Shown one piece after another: positions 15,637 through 24,918 of a stretch of DNA of 64,000 bases (its first letter is position 1; the number at the start of each line of letters is the position of its first letter). The DNA is taken from positions 940,784 to 1,004,783 of the forward strand of contig DS990592.1 of NCBI GenBank assembly GCA_000155695.1, in the 5' to 3' direction. The DNA comes from Verrucomicrobiia bacterium DG1235 (lineage in GTDB: Bacteria; Verrucomicrobiota; Verrucomicrobiia; Opitutales; Opitutaceae). The notes beneath the pieces were generated by a model. It did no database searches and was not told where the DNA came from. It saw only the letters and a program-made list of their open reading frames with translations. The translations under genes were made by a program, and so were the position numbers.

Positions 15637-17469
15637 ATGAAAGAACAAATGACTCCACTCGAAGAGATCCGACACTCCTCGTCGCACGTTCTCGCCACCG
15701 CAGTCCTTCGCCTCTTCCCTGACGCGAAACTCGACATCGGGCCTCCAACCGACACCGGCTTCTATTACGATTTCGATCTGGAGCACAAGTTCACCGCCGA
15801 CGACCTCGAGAAAATCGAGGCCGAGATGAAGAAGGTCATCAAGGAAAACCAACGCTTCGAGCGCATCGAAGTCTCCCGCGAAGAAGCCGTCAAGATGATC
15901 ACCGATTTCGGCCAGACCGAATACAAGCTCGGACGCCTCGCGGACATTCCCGAAGGCGAGCAAGTCTCATTCTACCGCAACGGCGAGTTCCTCGATCTCT
16001 GCGCCGGTTCGCACGTCAACTACACCAAGAAGATCAAAGCCTTCAAACTGCTCTCCATTGCCGGCGCCTACCACCGCGGCGACGAGAACAACAAGCAGCT
16101 CCAGCGCATCTACGGCACTGCCTTCCCCTCCAAAGCCGAGCTCGAAACCTACATCGAGCAGATCGAAGAATCCCGCAAGCGCGACCACCGCCGCGTCGGC
16201 AAGGAAATGGGCCTCTTCCACATCGACGAAGCCGTCGGCCAAGGCCTCATCCTCTGGAAGCCAAAAGGCGCCGTCATCCGCCAAGAGCTCCAAGACTTCA
16301 TTTCCGAGCAACTTCTTAAGCAGGAGTACACCCAAGTTTTCACCCCGCACATCGGCAAACTCGGTCTCTACAAGACCTCCGGCCACTTCCCTTATTACCA
16401 GGAGTCCCAATTCCCGCCGCTCATCGAACGCGACTCGCTCGCGGATCTCGCCGACGAAAACGCCACTTGCTCCACCCTCACCAACCAGCTCGAAACCGGC
16501 GACATCGAAGGCTACCTCCTCAAGCCGATGAACTGTCCCATGCACATCAAGATCTACGATTCGGAGCCACACTCCTACCGCGATCTCCCCGTGCGACTAG
16601 CCGAGTTCGGCACCGTCTACCGCTGGGAGCAGTCCGGCGAGCTCAACGGCATGACCCGCGTGCGCGGCTTCACCCAAGACGACGCCCACATCTTCTGTAC
16701 CGAAGAACAACTACAAGGCGAAATCCAAGGCTGCCTCGACCTCGTCAAAATCGTATTCGGCACCCTCGGCATGGAGGACTACTCCGTTCGCGTTTCCCTC
16801 CGCGATCCCGAGTCCGACAAGTACGTCGGCGATCCCGCCAACTGGGACAAGGCTGAAGCCGCCATCCGCGAAGCCGTCAAAACCCTCGACGTCCCCTACG
16901 TCGAAGAAGAAGGCGAAGCCGCGTTCTACGGCCCTAAAATCGACTTCGTGGTTAAAGACGTCATCGGCCGCGAATGGCAGCTCGGAACCGTACAGGTCGA
17001 CTACAATCTCCCCGTACGCTTCGACATCAACTACACAGGATCCGACAACAAGCCGCACCGTCCCGTCATGGTCCACCGCGCTCCCTTTGGCTCCATGGAA
17101 CGATTCTGCGGCCTTCTCATCGAGCACTTCGGCGGCGACTTCCCAACTTGGCTCGCGCCCGAGCAAGTCCGCATCCTGCCTATCTCCGACAAGGTTGCCG
17201 ACTACGCCCAAAGCCTGCTCGACCAGCTGAAGGCCAACGGCGTCCGCGCCACCGCCGACTTCAACTCCGACAAGCTTGGGGCCAAGATCCGCAACGCCGA
17301 ACTCGACAAGGTGCCCAACACCCTGATCGTCGGCGAACGCGAAGCCGAAGAAAACAAAGTCTCCGTGCGCAGCCGCTTCCACGACGGCAAGCCGACCATG
17401 CTCTTCGAGGAGTTTGAAACCGAAGTCCTGCAGCTCATCAACAACCGCACCCTCCAAATCAAAAGGTAG
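15637..17469 (+). CDS. thrS: Threonyl-tRNA synthetase without TGS domain
   Basis: This is a class II synthetase charging tRNA-Thr. I start it at the ATG giving MKEQMTPLEEIRHSSSH; an in-frame GTG 39 bp upstream falls in the ATCTGTG repeats and adds no conserved sequence. The protein is 610 residues and begins directly with the editing (SAD) domain (RHSSSHVLATAV, Cys-containing LDLCAGSHV), so the ~60-residue N-terminal TGS domain of the longer enzymes is missing. Catalytic zinc ligands are in MNCPMH, DDAHIF and MVHRAPFGSMERF; motif 2 is RVRGFTQDDAHIF. The C-terminal anticodon-binding domain (VRILPISDK...) is intact. Confidence 0.95.
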   Translation: MKEQMTPLEEIRHSSSHVLATAVLRLFPDAKLDIGPPTDTGFYYDFDLEHKFTADDLEKIEAEMKKVIKENQRFERIEVSREEAVKMITDFGQTEYKLGRLADIPEGEQVSFYRNGEFLDLCAGSHVNYTKKIKAFKLLSIAGAYHRGDENNKQLQRIYGTAFPSKAELETYIEQIEESRKRDHRRVGKEMGLFHIDEAVGQGLILWKPKGAVIRQELQDFISEQLLKQEYTQVFTPHIGKLGLYKTSGHFPYYQESQFPPLIERDSLADLADENATCSTLTNQLETGDIEGYLLKPMNCPMHIKIYDSEPHSYRDLPVRLAEFGTVYRWEQSGELNGMTRVRGFTQDDAHIFCTEEQLQGEIQGCLDLVKIVFGTLGMEDYSVRVSLRDPESDKYVGDPANWDKAEAAIREAVKTLDVPYVEEEGEAAFYGPKIDFVVKDVIGREWQLGTVQVDYNLPVRFDINYTGSDNKPHRPVMVHRAPFGSMERFCGLLIEHFGGDFPTWLAPEQVRILPISDKVADYAQSLLDQLKANGVRATADFNSDKLGAKIRNAELDKVPNTLIVGEREAEENKVSVRSRFHDGKPTMLFEEFETEVLQLINNRTLQIKR

Positions 17470-17522
17470 GCGAAGGTGGGAGCGTACTTGTCACGCGATT
17501 AACAACCCGATCACGCCCCTCC

Positions 17523-17549
17523 AGAGCCGCCCCACCAGGCGGCTCTTTT
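17523..17549 (+). terminator. Terminator after thrS
   Basis: The 9-bp stem AGAGCCGCC / GGCGGCTCT has a 6-base loop and is followed by TTTT. Confidence 0.88.
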
Positions 17550-17619
17550 CATTGCCCAAACGCCTAGAATCCCTAAAAACGGTTTTCAACCCAAGCCACA
17601 GCTCACCCACCCCCAACCC

Positions 17620-18054
17620 ATGCGCGCGCTCCTCGTTCTCATTTCACTCTTCACCCTCCACTCCTCACTCGCCGCCAGTGACACTCCGATCGGCCTCTGG
17701 CGCACCATCGACGACAAAACCGGCGAACCCAAAAGTCTTGTCCGCATTACCCAGACCGAAGACGGCATCCTCACCGGCCACATCGAGGAAATCCTCAATC
17801 CCGCCAAGAAGGACAATCTCTGCGAAGACTGCAAAGGCGAGCGCCACAATCAGCCCATCCTCGGCATGACCATCCTCTGGGGATTTGAGGAAAATGGCAG
17901 CAAATGGACCGGCGGCGAAATCCTCGATCCCAACAACGGCAAAATCTACTCCGCCTACCTCAAGCCTAAAGGCCGCGGAGAATCCCTCGAAGTTCGCGGA
18001 TACATCGGCATCTCGCTTATCGGACGCAGCCAAACCTGGCAACGCGCCGAGTAG
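17620..18054 (+). CDS. DUF2147 family exported protein
   Basis: The 144-residue product has a short signal peptide (LLVLISLFTLHSSLAAS). The mature domain matches DUF2147: IGLWRTIDDKTGEPKSLVRI near the start, then a region with two Cys in CEDCKGERHNQPILGM, and WTGGEILDPNNGKIY and LEVRGYIGISLIGRSQTW at the end. The family is a small lipocalin-like beta barrel of unknown role in the periplasm. It follows the thrS terminator and is 111 bp before the carbonic anhydrase gene; co-transcription is possible but not shown. Confidence 0.9.
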   Translation: MRALLVLISLFTLHSSLAASDTPIGLWRTIDDKTGEPKSLVRITQTEDGILTGHIEEILNPAKKDNLCEDCKGERHNQPILGMTILWGFEENGSKWTGGEILDPNNGKIYSAYLKPKGRGESLEVRGYIGISLIGRSQTWQRAE

Positions 18055-18165
18055 AGCCATCACCCGTCCGATTCCGAGCCCATTACCCTGAACTCGATCA
18101 GCCCGTCCGCCCGTATCCTCTTCTCAAAACCTAACGCTCATCCCAAGATCAACCCGCACCAAGCC

Positions 18166-18747
18166 ATGTCAGAAATCAAAAGCGAAATCCTATCCGCCAA
18201 CCAAGCCTACGCCGCCGCCTTCGGCGACAAGGGCAGCCTCCCCATGCCTCCAGGTCGCGGCTTCGCAATCCTCACCTGTATGGACGCCCGACTCGACCCC
18301 GCCAAATACGCCGGCCTGGCCGAAGGCGACGCCCATGTCATCCGAAACGCCGGCGGCCGCGCCAGCGACGACGCCATTCGCTCGCTTGTCATTTCCCACA
18401 AGCTCCTCGGCACAAACGAATGGTTTGTCATCCATCACACCGATTGCGGCATGGAGACATTCACAAACGAAATTATGGCTCGACTCCTGGCCTCTAGCCT
18501 CAAAACCGCCTACATCGACGAAACCGGGTGGCAAGACCACGGCGATAACGAGGGGTCTCCAGAAGGCAAATACATCAACTGGCTCACCATTGCCCACAAC
18601 GCTAAAAGCGTCGTCGAAGACGTCACTCGGATCCGCGCCCATCCACTCGTCAATCCAGAGATCCCCATCCACGGCTACATCTACGACTGCAAGACAGGCG
18701 AGCTCGTCGAAGTGCCGGAGGCGACCCAAGCCGGAGCCACCAAATAA
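18166..18747 (+). CDS. Beta-carbonic anhydrase-like protein
   Basis: The family interconverts CO2 and bicarbonate. The zinc ligands are visible as the Cys of [10 protein letters not shown] and the His/Cys of HHTDCGM; the Asp-Arg dyad is in CMDARLD, and [16 protein letters not shown] is the conserved third block. The 193-residue length is typical of the short bacterial type D/YbcF-like clade rather than the plant-type enzyme. No signal peptide is present, so it is cytoplasmic. A hairpin terminator follows 15 bp after the stop. The exact clade, and hence whether it is a true anhydrase, is an inference. Confidence 0.9.
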   Translation: MSEIKSEILSANQAYAAAFGDKGSLPMPPGRGFAILTCMDARLDPAKYAGLAEGDAHVIRNAGGRASDDAIRSLVISHKLLGTNEWFVIHHTDCGMETFTNEIMARLLASSLKTAYIDETGWQDHGDNEGSPEGKYINWLTIAHNAKSVVEDVTRIRAHPLVNPEIPIHGYIYDCKTGELVEVPEATQAGATK

Positions 18748-18762
18748 ATCAGTTACTTATCG

Positions 18763-18790
18763 AACGTCCCCAAAATCTGGGGACGTTTTG
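18763..18790 (+). terminator. Terminator after the carbonic anhydrase gene
   Basis: The 9-bp perfect stem AACGTCCCC / GGGGACGTT has a 7-base loop and is followed by TTG. Confidence 0.88.
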
Positions 18791-18876
18791 TTCCACTCCG
18801 ACTCAAGACGCAAGCCCTCGTCTGCAATCTTCACCTTTCCGAATCCGTTGCCATTGCCAAAAGCTATCCACCAACT

Positions 18877-19656
18877 ATGAAACTCGCCTCCACACTTCTC
18901 ACAGCCTTCGCTCTCGCTGCGACCGCCTTCGCCAACCACCACATGCAGACCAAAGTCGTCTCCTACGAGCACGACGATGTCACCTTCGAAAGCACTATCG
19001 TGTATTCAGACCACGGCGACACCAGCAAGCCGGGCATACTTATGGTGCCAAACTGGATGGGCCCCACTCAAGGCTCCCTCGAGAAGGCCATGAAAGTCGC
19101 GGGCAACAACTACGTCGTCATGATGGTTGACATGTACGGGACCGGCACGCGTCCCACCAACGGTCAAGAAGCCGGAGCCGCCGCCGGAGCGATCCGCGGA
19201 GACCGCTCCCTCATGCGAGCTCGATCCGCCAAAGCCCTCGAAGTCTTCAAAGCCCAAGCCCCCCACCTCGACGAAAGCAAAATCGCCGCCATCGGCTTCT
19301 GTTTCGGAGGAGGCGCCGTACTCGAGCTCGGCCGTTCAGGCGCGGATGTCGATGCCCTCGTAAGTTTCCACGGCGATCTCCTATCGCCCACCCTCGAAGC
19401 CGATGCCGCTGAAACTCAGGCCAAGATCCTCGTCCTCCACGGAGCCGACGATCCTTACGTTCCGCAGTCAGACGTCGAAACCTTCGTCAGCACCATGCAA
19501 GGTACCGACGTCGATTGGCAGCTCGTCCAATACAGCCACACCGTCCACTCCTTCACCAATCCAGCAGCCGCCTCCGACGGAGCCCGCTACAATAAAACCA
19601 GTTCCGACCGCGCCTTCGCTGCAATGCGCGCCCTCTTCAACGAACTCTGGCAATAA
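18877..19656 (+). CDS. Secreted dienelactone hydrolase family protein
   Basis: The 259-residue alpha/beta hydrolase has a signal peptide (STLLTAFALAATAFA, cleavage near residue 19). The nucleophile motif is GFCFGGGAV with the catalytic Cys, as in dienelactone hydrolases. The acid is in VLHGADDPYVP and the His in TVHSFTNP. The exported location argues against a role in aromatic catabolism inside the cell; its substrate is unknown. A terminator overlaps the leader of the next gene, so it is probably transcribed separately from the phosphoesterase. Confidence 0.92.
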   Translation: MKLASTLLTAFALAATAFANHHMQTKVVSYEHDDVTFESTIVYSDHGDTSKPGILMVPNWMGPTQGSLEKAMKVAGNNYVVMMVDMYGTGTRPTNGQEAGAAAGAIRGDRSLMRARSAKALEVFKAQAPHLDESKIAAIGFCFGGGAVLELGRSGADVDALVSFHGDLLSPTLEADAAETQAKILVLHGADDPYVPQSDVETFVSTMQGTDVDWQLVQYSHTVHSFTNPAAASDGARYNKTSSDRAFAAMRALFNELWQ

Positions 19657-19676
19657 GCCACGTTTTACTTTTAGTT

Positions 19677-19709
19677 GGGACGTCCTCTCCGAGGGCGTCC
19701 CTTTCTTTT
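19677..19709 (+). terminator. Terminator after the dienelactone hydrolase gene
   Basis: The stem GGGACG(T)CC / GGGCGTCCC is followed by TTTCTTTT. It ends 5 bp before the start codon of the next gene. Confidence 0.82.
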
Positions 19710-19713
19710 ACGC

Positions 19714-20781
19714 ATGTTCATCATCATTTTCACTCTCGTCCTTGGGCTCATCAATTTCTACCTGTTCCGGACGGCGGCCGTCGCCTACCCCAGCCTAAGC
19801 GTCTTCTTCGCTACCTCCATTTTACTGCTATTCGCCTCCCTCTTCGTCGCAGTCATTCTAGAACGCCGCGGAAAACTCGCCGCCTCGCTACCATTCTCCT
19901 GGATCGGCTACACATGGCTAGGCATCTCAGGAATCGCCTTCTCGCTGACTGCCGCGACCGACCTCCTCCAATTCGCTCTCACACAACTCGACAACCGCCT
20001 CCAATTTCAAATCGTCCTCGCTCTCACCTTCATTCTCTCACTGTGGAGCGCTTTCGAGGCCCGTCGTTTCCGCATCCGAAAAATCAAAATCACCAGCCCC
20101 AAACTCGCCGCACTCGAACGTCCCATTCGCGTAGCTCAAATCTCAGATCTCCACCTCGGCGACAGCAGCTCGCTCGCCCACACCCGCAAAGTCGTCGCCG
20201 CCGTCAACGCCCAGAAGCCCGACCTCGTCGTCTCCACTGGCGACCTATTCGACGGCTATCTCTCGCTCATGGCCCCCTTCGTCGATGTCCTTCGCGAGCT
20301 CGATGCCCCTCTCGGCAAATTCGCCGTATCCGGAAACCACGAAGTCTACGCCGGACTCGACGAAGCCCTCTCCCTCACCGAGCTCGCCGGATTTACCGTT
20401 CTGCGAAACACCCACCAAGCGCTCACCGCTCAACTCACCGTCGCCGGCGTCGAAGACCCCGCTTCCTCCCTAAAGCCCGACGAAGCGACCGCCCTGCAAA
20501 CCCTCTCCAACTTCCCCTTCATCCTGCTGCTGAAGCACCGCCCCGCCTTCGACTCCGAGAGCCGCGGCAAGTTCGACCTTCAGCTCTCCGGCCACACCCA
20601 CGGCGGCCAAATCGCTCCCTTCCATTTCCTCATCAAGCTCGCCTACAAAGCCAAGCCCGGCCTCTCGCAGCTAGCTCCCGACCAACACCTCTACCTCAGC
20701 CGCGGCACCGGAGCCTGGGGTCCCCAGCTTCGCCTCTTCGCCCCACCCGAAGTCACCATCCTCGACCTCAGCCCTGAGTGA
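19714..20781 (+). CDS. Membrane-anchored metallophosphoesterase (YkuE/YaeI-like)
   Basis: I start at the ATG giving MFIIIFTLVLGLINFYLF; an in-frame TTG 39 bp upstream lies inside the preceding terminator. The 355 residues comprise four N-terminal hydrophobic helices followed by a calcineurin-like phosphoesterase domain. All metal motifs are present: AQISDLHLGD, STGDLFDGY, SGNHEVYAG and LSGHTHGGQI. The domain probably faces the periplasm. Relatives act on lipids or UDP-diacylglucosamine; the substrate here is not determinable. It is convergent with the VPDSG protein gene. Confidence 0.93.
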   Translation: MFIIIFTLVLGLINFYLFRTAAVAYPSLSVFFATSILLLFASLFVAVILERRGKLAASLPFSWIGYTWLGISGIAFSLTAATDLLQFALTQLDNRLQFQIVLALTFILSLWSAFEARRFRIRKIKITSPKLAALERPIRVAQISDLHLGDSSSLAHTRKVVAAVNAQKPDLVVSTGDLFDGYLSLMAPFVDVLRELDAPLGKFAVSGNHEVYAGLDEALSLTELAGFTVLRNTHQALTAQLTVAGVEDPASSLKPDEATALQTLSNFPFILLLKHRPAFDSESRGKFDLQLSGHTHGGQIAPFHFLIKLAYKAKPGLSQLAPDQHLYLSRGTGAWGPQLRLFAPPEVTILDLSPE

Positions 20782-20790
20782 TCGAAAAAC

Positions 20791-20820
20791 AAAAAAGGCG
20801 AGGCCCCATAGAGCCTCGCC
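20791..20820 (-). terminator. Terminator of the VPDSG protein gene
   Basis: GGCGAGGC / GCCTCGCC forms an 8-bp stem. On the minus strand it is followed by TTTTTT (20791-20796). It sits between two convergent genes. Confidence 0.85.
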
Positions 20821-20850
20821 AAAAAGTAGATTAAGCGGATTCAGCGTTTC

Positions 20851-21806
20851 TCAGTTAGAGCGACGGCGAATCATCAGAAACGCAGGAATCGCCAACAAAG
20901 CCAAAACCAACGTCGACCCTGAGTCCGGCACCTTCACCTCCGGAAATTCATAGTCGAATGAGCCACCGTGGATTTGACCCGAAGCCTTGGTCAGCCCTTT
21001 GGCAACCACGGTTCCCCGTATGTCGTTACTGAACTCATCAAGGATAGTAACCTCCGGCGCCAGAATGCTACCAACCCACTTCGTCTTGATCTTCACATCG
21101 GAATTGCCAAAGAAATTCCAGAGTATGCCACTGGCAAAAGAATCAGGGACATTTTGGTTTATGTTCTGACCGAGCACTCCATTAAAACCAGTCAGATCGA
21201 CATTCACGAGGAAGCGAGCTCCGGAAACGAGGCTGCCCACATTCTTGGTCTGCCCGAACAAGTTTAGTTGGCTGGCTGTCAAATTTATTACATGAAGTCC
21301 CGCGCTAAGACCAAAATCGAATTCCAAGTCACCTGGACCAGCAGGTGTCAAAGTCGCGGCTAAACCACTGAGAGTGTCAGAAAGATTCTTGAGAGCCGTG
21401 AAGTTTGATGAGAAGTCGACCACTCCACTTCCGAGGATTTCAGACTGAGTCTGAGCTTCGTTGAAGATGCTCAAAGTATTGCCGCCCTCGATGAAATTTA
21501 TCCGATCCGTAGGAGTCGTATCAATCACTTGGCCACCCTTAAGGCTGCCCACGCGAACAGTGCCACGTCCCCCGTTTTCTAGTACTTGAGCACCGTTAAC
21601 ATTCACGTTGATCTGCCCATCAACAACAAGCGAATGGTCGCTTGTATGATTCCCATCCAGATTGACTGCGAAATCTGTCCCAGAGTGGCATCTCCTTCTA
21701 CGAGCACATCGTACTCACTTGTCAAATCGCTGAGAGATACCGCTGAAGCTGAAGTGGCCAGAATGCCTGAAATTAAAAGTGCTGAGATAGTTGATTTACT
21801 GTTCAT
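20851..21806 (-). pseudogene. Choice-of-anchor A-like surface protein with VPDSG-CTERM sorting signal, one frameshift
   Basis: The first 50 or so codons (from 21806) encode a signal peptide (STISALLISGILATSASA) and SLSDLTSEYDVLVEGDATLGQISQ, typical of choice-of-anchor A domains. At about 21662 the frame is lost, and that frame stops near 21603. One base more would continue as NLDGNHTSDHSLVVDGQINV and join the second frame, which runs to 20851. The second part ends with VPDSG, a hydrophobic helix (TLVLALLAIPAFLM) and IRRRSN, the exosortase-dependent sorting signal of Verrucomicrobiota. The mature protein would be exported and surface-associated. The lesion could be a true frameshift or a one-base sequence error. 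A terminator follows the gene. Confidence 0.82.
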
Positions 21807-21988
21807 AATTTAAATCCGATGAGTAGATTAACTTACGGCAAGAATTACAGCAAATCTTGTGCCTTTCCTTAAAATAAGCGAACCAGAATTTCGTAAGAGA
21901 CTATTGATCTGCTAGTTAAAATTTTTATGCCAAAACGAGTCTCAGCTAAAAAACGTAAAGTGTAAGGAACGCCCACCGCCGCAACGCC

Positions 21989-22549
21989 TCAAAAGGTCAG
22001 TCCACTCTCAAACGGCACTACCTGATATTGGACCGTTCGATACAGCTCCCCGTCGATGAAGATCTTCACCTCATAGTCGCCTAGAGGATCGTCTTCGGAA
22101 AACCAGAACGGACTCGAATATACCTCCCAATGGATCTCGTTCGCCGACCGGATCAAGCGTCCGCCTTCCATTACCGTATAGGCCCGCTCCATTTCAGGCG
22201 TCACAGTGATCGGCTCCGGGAAGCGAACCTCAAAATAGCCCATAAAACGCTGCTGGTCCTTTCGCAAAACCTCAAAGCCATGCACGTATTCCTTGTCCAC
22301 GTTCTTGTGGATGTAGGTCGTTTCCGCGTAAACGCGGTACTTGTTGCCCGGCCCGGGCGACATTACTCCAAACTTCGAAATGTAGGCCGACTTCTTCTTC
22401 TTTTTGGCATATCCGGACGGAGCTCCGGCCAAAAGAGCCAGCGCGACCAAAGGAAACACAGCCATTCGTATGAAAAAGGATCTACGCGTAGTCAGGAGCT
22501 TGGATTTCATAAACGGCAAACGCCTACAGAAACCGAGGCTAAAGGTCAA
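21989..22549 (-). CDS. Hypothetical exported protein, coupled to the sensor kinase gene
   Basis: The first ATG overlaps the kinase stop as ATGA. An internal start at 22510 (MKSKLLTTRRSFFIRMAVFP) gives a cleaner signal peptide ending near GAPSGYA, so either start may be used. The mature part (~145 residues) begins with a Lys run and is beta-rich (YRVYAETTYI, GYFEVRFPEP, DYEVKIFIDGELYRTVQYQV), resembling a small immunoglobulin-like domain. No known family is recognised. The position as third gene of the two-component operon suggests a role linked to the same envelope signal, but that is inference. Confidence 0.78.
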   Translation of the reverse strand: MTFSLGFCRRLPFMKSKLLTTRRSFFIRMAVFPLVALALLAGAPSGYAKKKKKSAYISKFGVMSPGPGNKYRVYAETTYIHKNVDKEYVHGFEVLRKDQQRFMGYFEVRFPEPITVTPEMERAYTVMEGGRLIRSANEIHWEVYSSPFWFSEDDPLGDYEVKIFIDGELYRTVQYQVVPFESGLTF

Positions 22550-24084
22550 TCCGCAGCTGATACCGCCCGAAACCTAGGCAGTTTGAGGCAAATGCGCAGC
22601 TCCTCCAAACGGCTGCTCTCGACGAGCCTAAGCTCCCCACCTTGAGCTCGAGCGAACTCGAGCGACAGGCTAAGCCCTAGCCCCGTACCCTCCTCCGAAC
22701 GATTTCTCGCCGCATCTCCCCGCACAAAGCGATCAAAAATTCGCTCCCGCGCATCCGCATCAATCGGAGCGCAAGCGTTCGTTACTTCTACCGCGATCCA
22801 TCGATCGTCCGCCCTAAGGCTCACCTCAATTACCCGGTCCAGCGGATGCCTATACTTCAGGGCATTCCCAATCAGATTGTCCAATATCTGGCGACTAAGC
22901 GTCGGATCGCACCTAGCCACGAATTCCTCACCATCCGCCAAAATCGATAAAATCGCATCCGGAACATCCTCCCGAGCCAGTTGCACCAGCTCTTCCGTCA
23001 AGCTCCGCATGTCGACACGCTCGCTCTGAATCTCCAAGCTCCCCGCGTCCGCCTTTGCCAGAATCAGAAGCTTACGCGTGATCGACTTCAAACGATGCGT
23101 TTCATCGAGCAATCCAGCCAATAGATCCTGTTGCCCCGATCCGTCCGGCGCCGCCTGCAGAGCCACCTCAAGCTGCCCCTGCAGAATCGTAAGCGGCGTC
23201 TTCAACTCGTGCGCCGCATCCGCGCTGAAACGAGTCGCCTGCGCGAAGCTTCGCTCCAACCGTTCCAGCATCCCATTGAACTGATAGATCAACGACGCAA
23301 ACTCGCTGTATTCGCCCGCGCTCTCCAGTCGCGCCCCCAAGCTCTTCGCGGACACCCTCTCGATCGTGTTCGACAAACGCCTAACCGGAGAAATTGCCTT
23401 TGTAACGAAAAACCAAATACTTGTACCTAAAGCCAACAGGGCTATCGGAAAAGCGATGGCAAACGAGCGCCTCATCAAGGCGCTATCCTGCATGACCGCC
23501 TCAAGGTTCACCGCTACAAGAAGGTTGAATCCCTCGTATTGAGCCAGCGCTACTCTCCAGCGACTTCCATCACCTTCGCTCTTCCGGCTTAGCAAACCTA
23601 CTTCCGGTCTGGGCGCTTCCTGCCTGCCCCGATCCCTTCTCCCAAATCCTCCACCCTGACTACTAGGACCAAAAGCTGGACCTCCTCTCGGAATCTGGAA
23701 CTCTCCATAGTCCCCTTTCACCTCTGGCAACTCTCCCAGGTCCGCATAAATCAAAGGCAAGTCCCCCCAGCTTCGCATCTCGTATTCGCCGCCGTCAGAA
23801 GCGTTGGCTTCATCCGCCTTCGCGGACCTTCCATAAACCGCAAGAATCGAGCCAGCGCCAAAACGGCGCTCGACCTCTGCTAGCCACTCAACGCCCGCCC
23901 GGTCCCAGAAACGAGAATGATTCGGCGGCGGAGCGAACCGTTCCGCGACGAGAGAGAGCGAATCGTCCAACTGACTCCTCTTTGCATGCTCGTACGCGAT
24001 GTTTCCGGCTACGCCAAACCCCAGCATCACCGCCCCGGCGATCACTATAGTCCAAATGATAATCCGTATTCGAAACGATTTCAT
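22546..24084 (-). CDS. Sensor histidine kinase of OmpR-type two-component system
   Basis: The 512-residue membrane kinase has a first helix IIIWTIVIAGAVMLGFGVA and an extracytoplasmic sensor of ~150 residues with a Gly/Arg-rich patch (SSQGGGFGRRDRGRQ). A second helix (FAIAFPIALLALGTSIWFFV) and a HAMP linker follow. The dimerisation motif is SADAAHELKTPLTIL with the phospho-His. ATP-binding boxes are DNLIGNALKY and GTGLGLSLSLEF. It overlaps the regulator gene by four bases, and the exported hypothetical protein follows it with an ATGA overlap. The layout resembles heavy-metal/CusS or QseC kinases; the signal is unknown. Confidence 0.94.
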   Translation of the reverse strand: MKSFRIRIIIWTIVIAGAVMLGFGVAGNIAYEHAKRSQLDDSLSLVAERFAPPPNHSRFWDRAGVEWLAEVERRFGAGSILAVYGRSAKADEANASDGGEYEMRSWGDLPLIYADLGELPEVKGDYGEFQIPRGGPAFGPSSQGGGFGRRDRGRQEAPRPEVGLLSRKSEGDGSRWRVALAQYEGFNLLVAVNLEAVMQDSALMRRSFAIAFPIALLALGTSIWFFVTKAISPVRRLSNTIERVSAKSLGARLESAGEYSEFASLIYQFNGMLERLERSFAQATRFSADAAHELKTPLTILQGQLEVALQAAPDGSGQQDLLAGLLDETHRLKSITRKLLILAKADAGSLEIQSERVDMRSLTEELVQLAREDVPDAILSILADGEEFVARCDPTLSRQILDNLIGNALKYRHPLDRVIEVSLRADDRWIAVEVTNACAPIDADARERIFDRFVRGDAARNRSEEGTGLGLSLSLEFARAQGGELRLVESSRLEELRICLKLPRFRAVSAAD

Positions 24085-24752
24085 TCTTTTCGCATCCGAT
24101 AACCCGCGCCGCGCACCGTCTCGATCAAATGGACGTCATGCCCGGCATCCACCTTTTTCCGAAGCCGCTGTACGCAAACATCCACTACATTCGTAGACGG
24201 ATCAAAATCATAGCCCCATACATGTTCCAATATCTGGGTACGCGTCAGAACGCGTCCAGGAGAACGCATCAAGTATTCGAGCAAGTTAAACTCGCGAGTC
24301 GTCAGCTCCACGAGTTCACCATCGCGTCTCACCTCTCGCGTGCTTAAATTCACCACCAAGTCGCCCACCTGCATCATGCTCAGCGACTTTCCGCTCGAGC
24401 GCCGATGCAAAGCCTGAATCCGAGCGATCAGCTCATCCAGATAAAACGGTTTCGTCAAATAGTCGTCCGCCCCAAGATTCAGTCCCTCCAACCTTTCATC
24501 AAGCTCCCCGCGAGCAGTCACCAAAATGACAGGCACCGTATTTCCCGATTTTCGAAGCGATTTCAGAATGCTCAAGCCATCGCGCCCGGGCAGCATGATA
24601 TCCAGCACGATCACGTCGTAGCTCTGGCTCGTAGCGTGGATATAGCCATCTTCTCCATCTTCCGCCAGTTCCACCACGTACCCCTGCTCCTTCAATCCCC
24701 TCACCACGAAGTCAGATATCTTCTTTTCGTCTTCGACCAGCAGCACCTTCAT
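24081..24752 (-). CDS. OmpR/PhoB family response regulator
   Basis: The start is taken at MKVLLVEDEKKISDF; the longer frame adds 30 residues without conserved sequence. The receiver domain has the acidic pair VEDE, phospho-Asp in DVIVLDIMLPGRDG, Thr in LVTARGEL and Lys in YLTKPFYLDEL. A winged-helix DNA-binding domain follows (ELTTREFNLLEYLMRSPGR, VDVCVQRLRKKVD, IETVRGAGYRM). It controls target genes together with the kinase that overlaps its end. The EF-hand gene diverges from it across 166 bp, so it may share regulation. Confidence 0.95.
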   Translation of the reverse strand: MKVLLVEDEKKISDFVVRGLKEQGYVVELAEDGEDGYIHATSQSYDVIVLDIMLPGRDGLSILKSLRKSGNTVPVILVTARGELDERLEGLNLGADDYLTKPFYLDELIARIQALHRRSSGKSLSMMQVGDLVVNLSTREVRRDGELVELTTREFNLLEYLMRSPGRVLTRTQILEHVWGYDFDPSTNVVDVCVQRLRKKVDAGHDVHLIETVRGAGYRMRKE

Positions 24753-24918
24753 AGTCGAACCATGCGTGAGTTTAGGCCGACGAGCAAGAATCCGCTTCAT
24801 TACATTTTTGTAATCCACAGACCGACGGTTCCGTAATCTCAATCCAGTTTAATAGCCCCCACGAAAACGGACGAGCGCGAGGCTCTCCCGAAAACTTAAC
24901 CCTAGAAAGAAAAACGTA

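Noticed and set aside
19675-19713. TTG start 39 bp upstream for the phosphoesterase
   Set aside because: It lies within the terminator hairpin of the previous gene and adds no conserved residues.
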